From positions 32,553 through 96,552 of the forward strand of contig CABSLQ010000001.1 in the NCBI GenBank assembly GCA_902478605.1: 64,000 nt of DNA, written 5' to 3'. This DNA is from an uncultured Oscillospiraceae bacterium (GTDB lineage Bacteria; Bacillota; Clostridia; Oscillospirales; Acutalibacteraceae). The position numbers and the translations under genes were made by a program. Of the stretch, positions 37,807 through 46,453 are shown piece after piece; within the stretch, counting starts at the first letter, position 1, and each line of letters opens with the position of its first letter. The notes below the pieces were generated by a model. That model was not told where the DNA came from and made no database searches. It saw only the letters and a list, made by a program, of their open reading frames with translations.

Positions 37807-38979
37807 TCACGCAAAGCACTCGTTAAAGATTTCCCGGATTTCTTCGTGGGTCATTTTCCGGTAGCTGCCCGCCGAGATGCCGCAGGAATCGGCGATCTCT
37901 TTAAGCTGCCCTTTATCGGTCACGCCCAGTTCCTTCAGGGACGTGGGCAGGCCGATTTCCTTTATGAAGGCCGCCAGGGCGTCGATGCCGGCCAACGCCA
38001 GCTCCTCGTCGCTTCTGCCGACCCCGGCAATGCCCCAGACGTTCCGGGCAAACCGGACGAACTTGGGCAGCCCGTCCCGGTAAATGTGCCGGTAATAAAC
38101 CGGGTGCAGCACCGCCAGCCCGCAGCCATGGTTGCAGTCGGTGTAAGCCCCCAGCTGGTGCTCCATATTGTGGCACTCGAAGTCGCATTTCTTGCCCATC
38201 TTGATGATGCGGTTTTCCGCCATGGTGGAGTCCCACATCAGGTTGCTCCGGGCGGTGTAATCCTCCGGATCGCGGATGGCGGCCCGCAGATTGCGGATGA
38301 CGCTTTTCATCAGCGCTTCCATGATATCGTCGGAGACATTGTCCTCGTTCGGCTCGCTGAAATAGGTTTCCATGATGTGGCTGAGTATGTCGAACCCGCC
38401 GGATACCATCTGCTTTTCCGGTACGCTGTAGGTATAGGTGGGATCCATCAGTGCAAATTTGGGATTGAGCTTGGGGTAATCCCGGCCGGTCTTGACTTTT
38501 TTCTCCTCATGGGTGATGACCGCACCGCCGTTGCATTCGCTGCCGGTGCCCGCCACCGTGACGATAACCCCCAGAGGCAGCGGCTCCGTCTCGATGACGC
38601 CGGGACGTGCCCAGAAATCCTCCCAAATGTCCCCCTCATACCGGGCGGCCAGGGAGATCGCCTTGCAGCAGTCCATCACGCTGCCGCCGCCGATGCCTAG
38701 GAGGATATCGGCGCGGATTTCTTTGGCGAGCGCGGCGCCCTCCAGTACCTTTTTATAGGTGGGATTAGCCATGATGCCCGGAAACTCCACCACGGTTTTC
38801 CCGGCTTTCTGAAGGATCTCCGCCACCTCGCTGTAGATGCCGTTGCGTTTTATGGAGCCGCCCCCATAGGCCAGCATCACCGTATCGCCGTACCGGCTCA
38901 TCAGGCTGGAAAGGTATTCCTTGACGCACCCCTTTCCAAAATATACCTTTGTATCGTTCTGAAAAATAAAGTTGTTCAT
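37807..38979 (-). CDS. Iron-containing alcohol dehydrogenase (BDH type)
   Basis: The start MNNFIFQND at 38979 has GGGAG upstream, and the open frame before it is non-coding. The 390-residue group III ADH has GGGSIKRNGIY, nucleotide motif GIGGGSVMDCCKAI, the TVAGTGSECNGGAVI block, and metal ligands in SHIMETYF, CHNMEHQLGAYTDCNHGCGLA. It interconverts aldehydes and alcohols with NAD(P)H. It is cytosolic, placed between a hydrolase lipoprotein and flavodoxin lipoproteins. Confidence 0.94.
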   Translation of the reverse strand: MNNFIFQNDTKVYFGKGCVKEYLSSLMSRYGDTVMLAYGGGSIKRNGIYSEVAEILQKAGKTVVEFPGIMANPTYKKVLEGAALAKEIRADILLGIGGGSVMDCCKAISLAARYEGDIWEDFWARPGVIETEPLPLGVIVTVAGTGSECNGGAVITHEEKKVKTGRDYPKLNPKFALMDPTYTYSVPEKQMVSGGFDILSHIMETYFSEPNEDNVSDDIMEALMKSVIRNLRAAIRDPEDYTARSNLMWDSTMAENRIIKMGKKCDFECHNMEHQLGAYTDCNHGCGLAVLHPVYYRHIYRDGLPKFVRFARNVWGIAGVGRSDEELALAGIDALAAFIKEIGLPTSLKELGVTDKGQLKEIADSCGISAGSYRKMTHEEIREIFNECFA

Positions 38980-39010
38980 AAAAAGGCTCCCTTTCCCTTT
39001 CGATTTTGCT

Positions 39011-40036
39011 TCACATCTGTGCCTCCCAAAAGGCAACCGCCTCATCCAGCCAGCCTTCTGCCACCGTCCCGGTGCCCAGCCCGAAGCCGTGAGGCAGCCC
39101 CGGGTAGTGATGAAACGCGGTGGGAATGCCCAAATCGCGCAGCGCCTGGATACGCCGTTCCATGGTACGCCAGCTGGCAATCCCATCGCTCTCCCCCACA
39201 CAGGCAAAGGTGGGCGGATCATCCTCGGTGTAGTCCGCATGGCCGGTATACTGCATAATCACGGCGCCGGGCCGGGGCAGGTCGCCGCCCCCGTATGCGG
39301 CCGGGCCGTAGGAACCAAGCCATGCCGCCATCCTTCCGCCTGCGGAACCGCCCCAGAGGGAGTAGCTTGCGGTATCCACCTCCAGCTCTGCGGCGTGTTC
39401 AAAGATGAAGCGGATGGCTCGGGCCAGATCCTCGCAGGCGGTCTGCGCGCCGGGGCGGTAGATCAGGGCAAAGGCGTTATATCCGCGTTTGGAAAGCTCC
39501 AGCGCGTGGGGAAAGCTGTCCTGCATGGCGCCCACATAGGCGAAGCCGCCGCCGGCGTTGCACACGGCGAATTTGGCGCCCGGATTGCCCTTGAAGAAGA
39601 AAAGCCCGGTGTCCTCCTTATCCGGATCCGCCGCTTTTTCCTCCTGGGTGTAAATATCGTAAAATACGGTATCCCCCGCCTCCGCATGGTTCCGCAGGTA
39701 ATTGGCAATCTCCACCGTCTTGTCCGGATCGATGTGGTTGTACCAGGTCAGCCGCAGCTCCCCCAGCGTATCGCCGCTGTAGTAGCCGCTGTCCACCGGA
39801 AAGATCAGCCGGCCATAATCCCCGAACACCGGGTCGCTCATGACGTCGGCAATTCTGGTATCCACCGTATAGGGGCCGTTCCCCTTCTCGCTTTCCTGCA
39901 TGGAATTGTCTCCTTCGGATGCCGGCTGTGAACCTTCCGGCGCACCGGAAACGCTGCCCGCTGCCGGCGCCGTGCGGCAGCCGGCCAGACAAAACAGGAA
40001 ACAAAGGACGGCCGAAATCCATACCAGCCTTTTCAA
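39011..40036 (-). CDS. Alpha/beta hydrolase lipoprotein
   Basis: This 341-residue lipoprotein has a TTG start at 40036, lipobox CLAGC, a Ser/Glu linker and an acetylxylan-esterase-like alpha/beta hydrolase domain. Features are NAGGGFAYVG (oxyanion), nucleophile elbow WGGSAGGRMAAW and catalytic His in PGLPHGFGLGTG. It is the first gene after promoter box B and probably de-esterifies an extracellular small molecule or glycan. Confidence 0.87.
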   Translation of the reverse strand: MKRLVWISAVLCFLFCLAGCRTAPAAGSVSGAPEGSQPASEGDNSMQESEKGNGPYTVDTRIADVMSDPVFGDYGRLIFPVDSGYYSGDTLGELRLTWYNHIDPDKTVEIANYLRNHAEAGDTVFYDIYTQEEKAADPDKEDTGLFFFKGNPGAKFAVCNAGGGFAYVGAMQDSFPHALELSKRGYNAFALIYRPGAQTACEDLARAIRFIFEHAAELEVDTASYSLWGGSAGGRMAAWLGSYGPAAYGGGDLPRPGAVIMQYTGHADYTEDDPPTFACVGESDGIASWRTMERRIQALRDLGIPTAFHHYPGLPHGFGLGTGTVAEGWLDEAVAFWEAQM

Positions 40037-40069
40037 ATGCCTTCACCGCCTTTTTCTTTTGCTGTCTTT

Positions 40070-40113
40070 ATTATAAAAAAACCGGGACCGCAGCAGAAGT
40101 CTCGATTCGTTAT
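40070..40113 (-). promoter_or_regulatory. Promoter with shared 20-bp box, copy B
   Basis: CAGAAGTCTCGATTCGTTAT (40094-40113) differs from copy A at one base. Leftward -35 TTCTGC (40098-40093), 17-bp spacer and TATAAT (40075-40070) repeat the geometry of copy A. The promoter serves the six-gene operon ending at 34150. Confidence 0.78.
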
Positions 40114-40202
40114 CTGGTATATACCAAAGGGTTAACAGTGTGGAAGTCGTTCACACCACAGTCTATAGAAACTTAATAAAAGGCCCTTGAACCGGAGACA
40201 AA

Positions 40203-40674
40203 AAGGCCGGGCGATCCTTCTGGATCGTCCGGCCTTCCAGTCTGTCGAAAAAGTCCATTCGCAAAAAATAATACACAAAAAGTTTTCGCATTCGCGTCAA
40301 GCGAATGCATTCCGCCATTTTTCAAAAGGCGGTGGGGTCAAGGGGCAGCGCCTGCGAGCGCCCGCGGTGCGGGAAACAGCGAGCAGGGGCTGGCGCCGTG
40401 GTCAAAACTGGCAGCAGCGATAGCTGTGCCCGCCAGTTTTGGGCACCACAAGAGGAATCGCCCCTGTCGTCCTCCGCAGAGGACGAAATTTTCCCCTTCA
40501 AAGAGCGCAGGAGGGGCGTAAAACGTCCCAGTGGGACGTTTTACGGCGGGGAACCCTCGCCGGGGGTTCCCCGATGCGACGCATAAGAATTCTGTATTTG
40601 TGCATATGGCTATTCGCTAAAAAGTTTTTTGACACTCTGAAAGGCCGGGCGATCCTTCTGGATCGTCCGGCCTT
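40203..40674. mobile_element. MITE-like hairpin-dense intergenic element (472 bp)
   Basis: Two identical 34-nt hairpins (AAGGCCGGGCGATCC-TTCT stem-loops at 40203-40236 and 40641-40674) bound the element. Their inner flanks match as inverted copies (TTTTTCGACAGACTG against TTTTTTGACACTCTG), giving roughly 55-bp terminal inverted repeats. Inside are further stems: CATTCGC/GCGAATG, AAAACTGGC/GCCAGTTTT, CGTCCTC/GAGGACG, a 13-bp CGTAAAACGTCCC palindrome, and GGGGAACCC/GGGTTCCCC. No coding signal is seen. It may be a non-autonomous repeat or a structured RNA. Confidence 0.5.
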
Positions 40675-40697
40675 TTCGCGTGTCTTCCTGGATTTTC

Positions 40698-41486
40698 TTA
40701 GGCGTGGATCAAATTTCCAAAATGCGCATGCCGCAGGGCCTCCTTGAGCGGGACATACAGCACCAGCGCCCCCACAATGGAGGCGGCCCCGTTGATAAAG
40801 GTAGCCGGCAGGCTCATAAAGGAGGCCAGCATTGCCGCGGGCAGTTCAAAGCCCGCGATCATCTTCATGACGGTACCGCCCACGAACTCGCCCACCACAT
40901 TGAACGCGATGCCCGCCACCGCGCCGATTGCAGCGAACAGCGTCTCGTTGGTCAGCTTATCCGTCTTAAACGCCGCGATCGCCAGCACCACAAGCAGCGC
41001 ACCGATGATGAACAAAAAGATATACGCCATATCCGCCGCGTCCTTGAAAACGGACCAGCCGAGCAGCTTGCCCGCCAAAATAAACACCCCAAGGGCGATC
41101 GAAACGCCGCCCGCCGCCGCAATGCCGACACGGGGATTCGCCTGCGGCCGCCGCCTGCCCAGCCGGGCAAACAGGCCCGTGAACAGGCCGATGCCAAACT
41201 TCAGAATCACGGTTTTGATCGTCCCTAAGCCATAGCCGCTTATAATATCATAAAGCCCCATGCCGATCGAACCGGACAGCCCGCCCTGCCAGCCGCCGAT
41301 AAGCAGCGCCGCCAGGATCGTAACCATATTGCCGAAATGAATGAACGGCTGCCCCACCGGCGCCGGATAGGGGATATGAATGAGCATAACCGCTACAAAG
41401 GACAGCGCCGCAAAGAGTGCAATGAGCACCATCTGCATGAATACCGGTGCGGCGGTGCCGCGTCTTTTGATTTCGTTCGTCTGCAT
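40698..41486 (-). CDS. ECF transporter S component (riboflavin/HmpT-like family)
   Basis: This 262-residue membrane protein has about six or seven helices. FIHFGNMVTILAALLIGGWQGGLSGSIGMGLYD is typical of the ECF S-component family that includes HmpT-like proteins. It is longer than usual (about 180 residues) owing to a central insertion rich in Arg/Gly and two extra helices. S components bind a vitamin or precursor and share an EcfAAT module encoded elsewhere. The substrate cannot be read from sequence. Proximity to the flavodoxin cluster makes a flavin precursor worth testing. GGAGG precedes the ATG. Confidence 0.8.
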   Translation of the reverse strand: MQTNEIKRRGTAAPVFMQMVLIALFAALSFVAVMLIHIPYPAPVGQPFIHFGNMVTILAALLIGGWQGGLSGSIGMGLYDIISGYGLGTIKTVILKFGIGLFTGLFARLGRRRPQANPRVGIAAAGGVSIALGVFILAGKLLGWSVFKDAADMAYIFLFIIGALLVVLAIAAFKTDKLTNETLFAAIGAVAGIAFNVVGEFVGGTVMKMIAGFELPAAMLASFMSLPATFINGAASIVGALVLYVPLKEALRHAHFGNLIHA

Positions 41487-41526
41487 TGTAACTCCTCCAA
41501 ACCGCGTTTAAAAAACACCCTGTATT

Positions 41527-41558
41527 CATAGTTGAATTATATGATTTTTTCAACTATG
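41527..41558 (-). promoter_or_regulatory. Palindromic operator embracing the -10 of the S-component gene
   Basis: CATAGTTGAA (41527-41536) and TTCAACTATG (41549-41558) form a perfect 10-bp inverted repeat. Leftward TATAAT (41541-41536) overlaps its spacer and left arm. A dimeric repressor bound there would occlude the -10. No regulator gene is adjacent. Confidence 0.65.
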
Positions 41559-41721
41559 TTATATAGCATACCATATCCCGGAAGAAAGTCAAGGGCCATT
41601 TACCAATCTCCCGCTATATTGTTGTAGAAAATTAAGAAGTTGTACATCTTTTGTTTATGGTTATTACACAAGCCTGGTGTATCATATGTTTGTACCGAAC
41701 AAGGAAAGGAGGCGCAAACAC

Positions 41722-42168
41722 TTGCAGACCGAAAACCCGACAATTCCGGCAAACGTGCTGGTATGCGTGACCGATCAGCCAAGCTGCCGCCGGCTGATTC
41801 TTGCGGGCGACGCCATCGCCAAAAAGTATAACATGCCCGTGAAGGTCGTCACCGTCCTCAAGCCGGGACTGGTTTCCCCTAAAACGGCGGAAGTCCTGCA
41901 GACGTTGTACAACATCGCCGGGCGGCTGGGTGCGGAAATGACCGTGCTGTTTAATGACAGCCCGCTGCTGACCATCGCCGTGCACGCCCGCCAGACCAAT
42001 GCCGCGCATATTGTCGGCGGTTCTTCTCCCTCGTCGGAGAGCAGTCCCTTTATTGAAACGCTCAAGGGGCTTTTACCGGAAATCCCGATTTCCATTGTGG
42101 ACGAGGAGGAGCAGATCATCACCTTCCCGGCCTTTGCCGCGCATCAGGATGAACGCTCCTACGTCTGA
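41722..42168 (+). CDS. Universal stress protein-like (UspA/KdpD USP-type) protein
   Basis: TTG at 41722 is taken as start because AAAGGAGG lies 9 nt upstream. An ATG at 41677 has none. The 148-residue product has a Rossmann-like UspA fold: VLVCVTDQPSCRRLILAGDAIAKKY, then VKVVTVLKPGL, EVLQTLYNIAGRLGAEMTVLF and HIVGGSSPSS, similar to the Usp domain of KdpD. It likely binds a nucleotide or acts as a stress or ion sensor partner. It is convergent with the ABC operon. Confidence 0.75.
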   Translation: MQTENPTIPANVLVCVTDQPSCRRLILAGDAIAKKYNMPVKVVTVLKPGLVSPKTAEVLQTLYNIAGRLGAEMTVLFNDSPLLTIAVHARQTNAAHIVGGSSPSSESSPFIETLKGLLPEIPISIVDEEEQIITFPAFAAHQDERSYV

Positions 42169-44106
42169 TATACAGGCATACATGCTGCAAAAAACCGGCC
42201 GCATTCCGCGGCCGGTTTTTTGTGGTACGGCGGGCTCAGCCCGCTTCCTTCTGTTCAAACTGCGCATTGTACAGCGAGGCGTAAAACCGCCAGCGGCGAG
42301 CAGCTCGTCATGGGTTCCCTGCTCCACAATATCGCCGTCCTTCATCACCAGGATGAGATCCGCATCGCGGATGGTGGACAGCCGATGCGCAATAATAAAG
42401 CTCGTGCGGCCGCGCATCAGGTTATCCATCGCCTGCTGAATGCGCACCTCGGTACGGGTATCGACCGAGCTGGTCGCCTCGTCCAGAATCAGGATTTTCG
42501 GATCGGCGAGAATGGCGCGGGCAATGGTCAGCAGCTGCTTCTGGCCCTGTGAGACGTTGCTGGCCTCCTCATTGAGCACCATGTTGTAGCCATCGGGCAG
42601 CGTCTGCACAAAATGGTGCACATATGCCGCCTTGGCCGCCGCCATCACCTCCTCGTCGGTGGCATCCAGCCGGCCGTACCGGATATTTTCCATGATGGTC
42701 CCATTGAACAGCCAGGTGTCCTGCAGCACCATGCCGAACATCTCGCGCAGCTCGCTGCGGTTAAACTGCCGCACATCGTAGCCGTCCACCAGAATGGCGC
42801 CGTCATTGACATCGTAAAAGCGCATGAGCAGCTTGACCATGGTGGTTTTGCCCGCGCCGGTGGGACCGACGATGGCCACCTTCTGCCCGGGACGCACCTG
42901 CGCACAGAAATCGTTGATGATGATCTTATCCGGGTTATAGCCGAAGTGCACGTGCGCGAACTGCACGCTGCCCTCCAGGCCATCGAGCGAGACGGGATTT
43001 TCCACCGTCTGATCCTCTTCCTCCTCACCGAGAAATTCGAAGACCCGCTCGGCCGCCGCCATGGTGGACTGCAGCATGTTGCCCACCTGCGCCACCTGAG
43101 TCAGCGGCTGGGTGAAGTTGCGGATATACTGGCTGAAGGAGACGATGTCGCCCACCTCAATGACCTTCCGGATGGCCAGCCAGCCGCCCACAATGGAAAC
43201 CGCAACATAGCCGAGATTGCCCACAAAGGTCATGATGGGCATCATCAAGCCGGAAAGAAACTGCGATTTCCAGGCCGATTTATACAGCGTGTCATTGGTG
43301 TCGTGAAAGGTCGCCACGACATTTTCCTCGTTGTTGAACGCCTTGACGATGCTGTGGCCGCCGTACACCTCCTCAACCTGCCCGTTGATGTGGCCGAGGT
43401 ATTCCTGCTGGGCCTGGAAATATTTCTGCGACTTTTTCATGATAAAGCCGATAAGCCCCAACGAAATCGGCAGGATGACAAAGGTGATGAGGGTCATCAG
43501 CCAGCTGATGGTCAGCATCATGATGAGCACGCCGACGATGGTGGTGGCGGCGGTGATGACCTGGGTCAGACTCTGGTTCAGACTCTGGCTGAGGGTGTCC
43601 ACATCGTTGGTCACACGGGAAAGCACCTCACCGTGCGTGCGCGAATCGAAATACTTCATCGGCAGGCGCCCGATTTTTTCGGAGAGCGCCCGGCGCATGT
43701 TGTAGGCGACCTTCTGCGACACGCCGGTCATAATGATGCCCTGGATGAAGGAAAACGCCGCGCTTACCACGTACAGGCCGAGCATAAAGAGAAGGATCTC
43801 GCCGACCCGGTCAAAATCGATACCGCCGCCCGCCGCTCCGGTGATCTTGGAAACCAGGCCATTCATGATTTCGGTGATGGCATTGCCCAGTATTTTCGGG
43901 CCGATGACCGAAAAGGTCGCGCTCGCCGCCGCAAAGAGCATCACGGCGACAATGGCGATTTTATACCGTCCGAGATAGTTCAGCAGCTTTTTGAAGGAGC
44001 CCTTGAAATCCTTGGCCTTCTCGCCGGCCATCGCCATGCCGCCCATCGGCCCGTGACCGCCCATGGGCCCGCGGCGCGGCCGGCCGTTTCTGGTTGGTTC
44101 ACTCAT
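42073..44106 (-). CDS. ABC exporter half-transporter with C-terminal frameshift
   Basis: The start MSEPTRNGR at 44106 has AAAGGAGG 9 nt upstream and overlaps the partner gene by 8 nt. A Gly/Met-rich N-terminus precedes six helices and an ATPase domain: Walker A GPTGAGKT (about 414-421), signature VSQGQKQLL, Walker B LILDEATSSVD. After LLAAGGF the frame reads TPRCTMRSLN and runs to 42073 across the terminator. One extra T at the A4/T4 tract 42283-42286 would restore the family ending FYASLYNAQFEQKEAG with a stop at 42236-42238. So this is a 1-nt deletion, real or a sequencing error. The catalytic core is intact. Confidence 0.9.
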   Translation of the reverse strand: MSEPTRNGRPRRGPMGGHGPMGGMAMAGEKAKDFKGSFKKLLNYLGRYKIAIVAVMLFAAASATFSVIGPKILGNAITEIMNGLVSKITGAAGGGIDFDRVGEILLFMLGLYVVSAAFSFIQGIIMTGVSQKVAYNMRRALSEKIGRLPMKYFDSRTHGEVLSRVTNDVDTLSQSLNQSLTQVITAATTIVGVLIMMLTISWLMTLITFVILPISLGLIGFIMKKSQKYFQAQQEYLGHINGQVEEVYGGHSIVKAFNNEENVVATFHDTNDTLYKSAWKSQFLSGLMMPIMTFVGNLGYVAVSIVGGWLAIRKVIEVGDIVSFSQYIRNFTQPLTQVAQVGNMLQSTMAAAERVFEFLGEEEEDQTVENPVSLDGLEGSVQFAHVHFGYNPDKIIINDFCAQVRPGQKVAIVGPTGAGKTTMVKLLMRFYDVNDGAILVDGYDVRQFNRSELREMFGMVLQDTWLFNGTIMENIRYGRLDATDEEVMAAAKAAYVHHFVQTLPDGYNMVLNEEASNVSQGQKQLLTIARAILADPKILILDEATSSVDTRTEVRIQQAMDNLMRGRTSFIIAHRLSTIRDADLILVMKDGDIVEQGTHDELLAAGGFTPRCTMRSLNRRKRAEPAVPQKTGRGMRPVFCSMYACISDVGAFILMRGKGREGDDLLLLVHNGNRDFR
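42189..42221. terminator. Bidirectional terminator
   Basis: AAAAAACCGGCCGC (42189-42202) and GCGGCCGGTTTTTT (42208-42221) form a perfect 14-bp stem with loop ATTCC. It lies between the UspA-like gene and the ancestral stop of the ABC gene at 42236. Confidence 0.9.
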
Positions 44107-46351
44107 TGTCCAGCTCCTCCTTTGAAAGTTGTGACAGCGCAATCTGCTTATACACGTCGCAGGTCTTGAGCAGCTCCTGATGGGTGCCGCGGCCCACGAT
44201 CTTGCCCTCGTCCAGTACCAGAATCTGTTCCGCATGCAGGATGGTGCTGATCCGCTGCGCCACGATGAGCACGGTGCTCTCGCTCGTCTCGGCCTTCAGC
44301 GCCTTGCGCAGCGCCACGTCCGTCTTGTAATCCAAAGCGGAAAAGCTGTCGTCAAAAATATAGATTTCCGGGCGGACGGCAATCGCCCGCGCGATGGACA
44401 GCCGCTGCTTCTGCCCGCCCGAAACGTTGGTGCCGCCCTGGGAGATTTCCTCGTCATAGGCGTCCGGCTTGGCCTCGATGAAATCGGTGGCCTGCGCAAT
44501 GGCGGCCGCTTTTTTCATCTCGTCGTCGGACAGCTCCCGGTTGCCGTACTTCAGGTTGCTCTCCACCGTGCCGGAGAACAGCACGCCCTTCTGCGGCACA
44601 TAACCGATTTTGGCGCGCAGCTCCTGCTGAGGAACCTTGCGCACGTCCGCGCCGTCCACCAGCAGCTCGCCCTGCGTGACGTCGTAAAAGCGCGGGATCA
44701 AATTAACCAGCGTGGATTTGCCGCTGCCGGTGCTGCCGATAAAGGCCGTCGTTTCGCCGGGCCTGGCGGTGAAGGTGATATCCTCGAGCACATTCTCCTG
44801 TGCACCGGGATACCGGAAGGAGACGCCGCGGAACTCCACCACGCCCTTTTTCGTTTCGTCGAAGGGCTGAACCGTCTCGGGGTCGCGAATGACCGGCTGG
44901 GTCTGCAGCACCTCTTCAATGCGGCCCGCCGAAACCGAGGCCCGGGGCAGCATAATGGAAAACATCGAGATCATCAGGAAGGACATGACAATCTGCATGG
45001 TATACTGCATAAAGGCCATCAGATCGCCGACCTGCATATTGCCCGCGTCCACGCCGTGGGCGCCGTTCCACATGATGAGCACCGTGATGCCGTTCATGAT
45101 AAGCATCATGGTCGGCATCATAAAGGTCATGACGCGGTTGACGAACAAATTGGTGCGGGTCAAATCCTTGTTGGCGGTATCGAAGCGCTGTTCCTCGTGC
45201 TTCTGGGTACTGAACGCCCGGATGACCGGCAGACCGGTGAGAATTTCCCGCGTGACCAGGTTCACCCTGTCCACCAGCTTCTGCATGATCTTAAAACGCG
45301 GCATGGCCACGGCAAACAGCACAATGACCAGCGTCAGCACCGCCATAACCGCCACCGCGATGATCCAGGCCATCGAGGTGTTGGTTCCCAGCACCTTGAT
45401 AACACCGCCGATGCCGAGGATAGGCGCGTAAAACACAATGCGCAGCAGCATGACGAAAAGCATCTGCACCTGCTGGATATCGTTGGTGCTGCGGGTGATG
45501 AGGGAGGCCGTGGAAAACGCATCCATTTCCGCCCCCGAGAAGGACACCACCTTGCGGAACACGCGTCCGCGCAGCTCTTTGCCCAGGGCGGCCGCCACCC
45601 GGGAGGCGATGAATCCCACCGCCACCGTCGCCAGCATGCTGAGCAGCGCAATGCCCAGCATCTTGGCACCCGTCACCAGCACATAGGTGTTCTGAATCCG
45701 GGCGGTGTCCATGCCGATGGCCTCGTATTCTGCTTTTACATAGACGACGGCGCTCTGTTCCAGAATGCTGTCCGGCATCTCGCCGAGCTGCTCGTGAATC
45801 CCGTCGATCATGGCCTTGCGCTGCTCATCCGGCAGCATGGCCAACGCCTCAAACACATCCCCGGCCGGCTGACCGGTTGAGGCGGTGAAGCCGCTCATCA
45901 TTTGCCCGGCGATTTCCTGCATCTCCTCGTTATCGCCCGAGAATCCCGAAACCACCAGCATCGGGATACGGAACAGCTGGCCCAGCCGGTCGATGACCGC
46001 CTCGTCCCTGGCCGTGCGCACATACAGCGCCTGGTTGGCAAGGGCCGGATATTGTTTTACATAGTCGGTGTAGTCGGCGTCCGACAGACTGCCCTTTTCG
46101 AGCTTTTTATAGGACTGCAGCACCTCGTCCTGCTGCGGCTGTGTCATGAAAAGAAACAGCTTCTCCAATTCGCTGGCGCGTATGACCTCGGGCGCCGCGT
46201 CCACAATGCCGCCCTGCTGGATCCCAACGTTGACGATATCGGAGGTGTACTGCGGCAGCGCGAGATCGCACGCCGCCTGCCCTACCAGCAGGCCGATGAT
46301 GATCAAAATGGGAAGCAGGGAGGATTTGAGATATTTAACGAGCTTGAGCAT
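44099..46351 (-). CDS. ABC exporter half-transporter with extracellular insertion
   Basis: This 750-residue subunit is larger than usual because about 170 residues (roughly 45-215, hydrophilic and helical) are inserted between helices 1 and 2, on the outer face. The ATPase domain has Walker A GSTGSGKS, signature VSGGQKQRL and Walker B IFDDSFSALD, with Asp replacing the catalytic Glu. It is therefore the degenerate-site partner of the 44106 gene. AAAGGAGAG precedes the ATG. The substrate is unknown. The insertion could bind a ligand or accessory protein. Confidence 0.93.
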   Translation of the reverse strand: MLKLVKYLKSSLLPILIIIGLLVGQAACDLALPQYTSDIVNVGIQQGGIVDAAPEVIRASELEKLFLFMTQPQQDEVLQSYKKLEKGSLSDADYTDYVKQYPALANQALYVRTARDEAVIDRLGQLFRIPMLVVSGFSGDNEEMQEIAGQMMSGFTASTGQPAGDVFEALAMLPDEQRKAMIDGIHEQLGEMPDSILEQSAVVYVKAEYEAIGMDTARIQNTYVLVTGAKMLGIALLSMLATVAVGFIASRVAAALGKELRGRVFRKVVSFSGAEMDAFSTASLITRSTNDIQQVQMLFVMLLRIVFYAPILGIGGVIKVLGTNTSMAWIIAVAVMAVLTLVIVLFAVAMPRFKIMQKLVDRVNLVTREILTGLPVIRAFSTQKHEEQRFDTANKDLTRTNLFVNRVMTFMMPTMMLIMNGITVLIMWNGAHGVDAGNMQVGDLMAFMQYTMQIVMSFLMISMFSIMLPRASVSAGRIEEVLQTQPVIRDPETVQPFDETKKGVVEFRGVSFRYPGAQENVLEDITFTARPGETTAFIGSTGSGKSTLVNLIPRFYDVTQGELLVDGADVRKVPQQELRAKIGYVPQKGVLFSGTVESNLKYGNRELSDDEMKKAAAIAQATDFIEAKPDAYDEEISQGGTNVSGGQKQRLSIARAIAVRPEIYIFDDSFSALDYKTDVALRKALKAETSESTVLIVAQRISTILHAEQILVLDEGKIVGRGTHQELLKTCDVYKQIALSQLSKEELDNE

Positions 46352-46453
46352 GGGAAGCCATCTCTCCTTTGGTTTTCATCGCGCGGGCCGGGGAAGCGAT
46401 ACGGTGGGCAGGAGCGAAGCCGGACCGGGTTCGCTTAAAGCAACGTACTGGTA

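Noticed and set aside
40203..40674. CRISPR-like repeats
   Set aside because: Only two identical hairpins and no regularly spaced units. No cas genes in the window.
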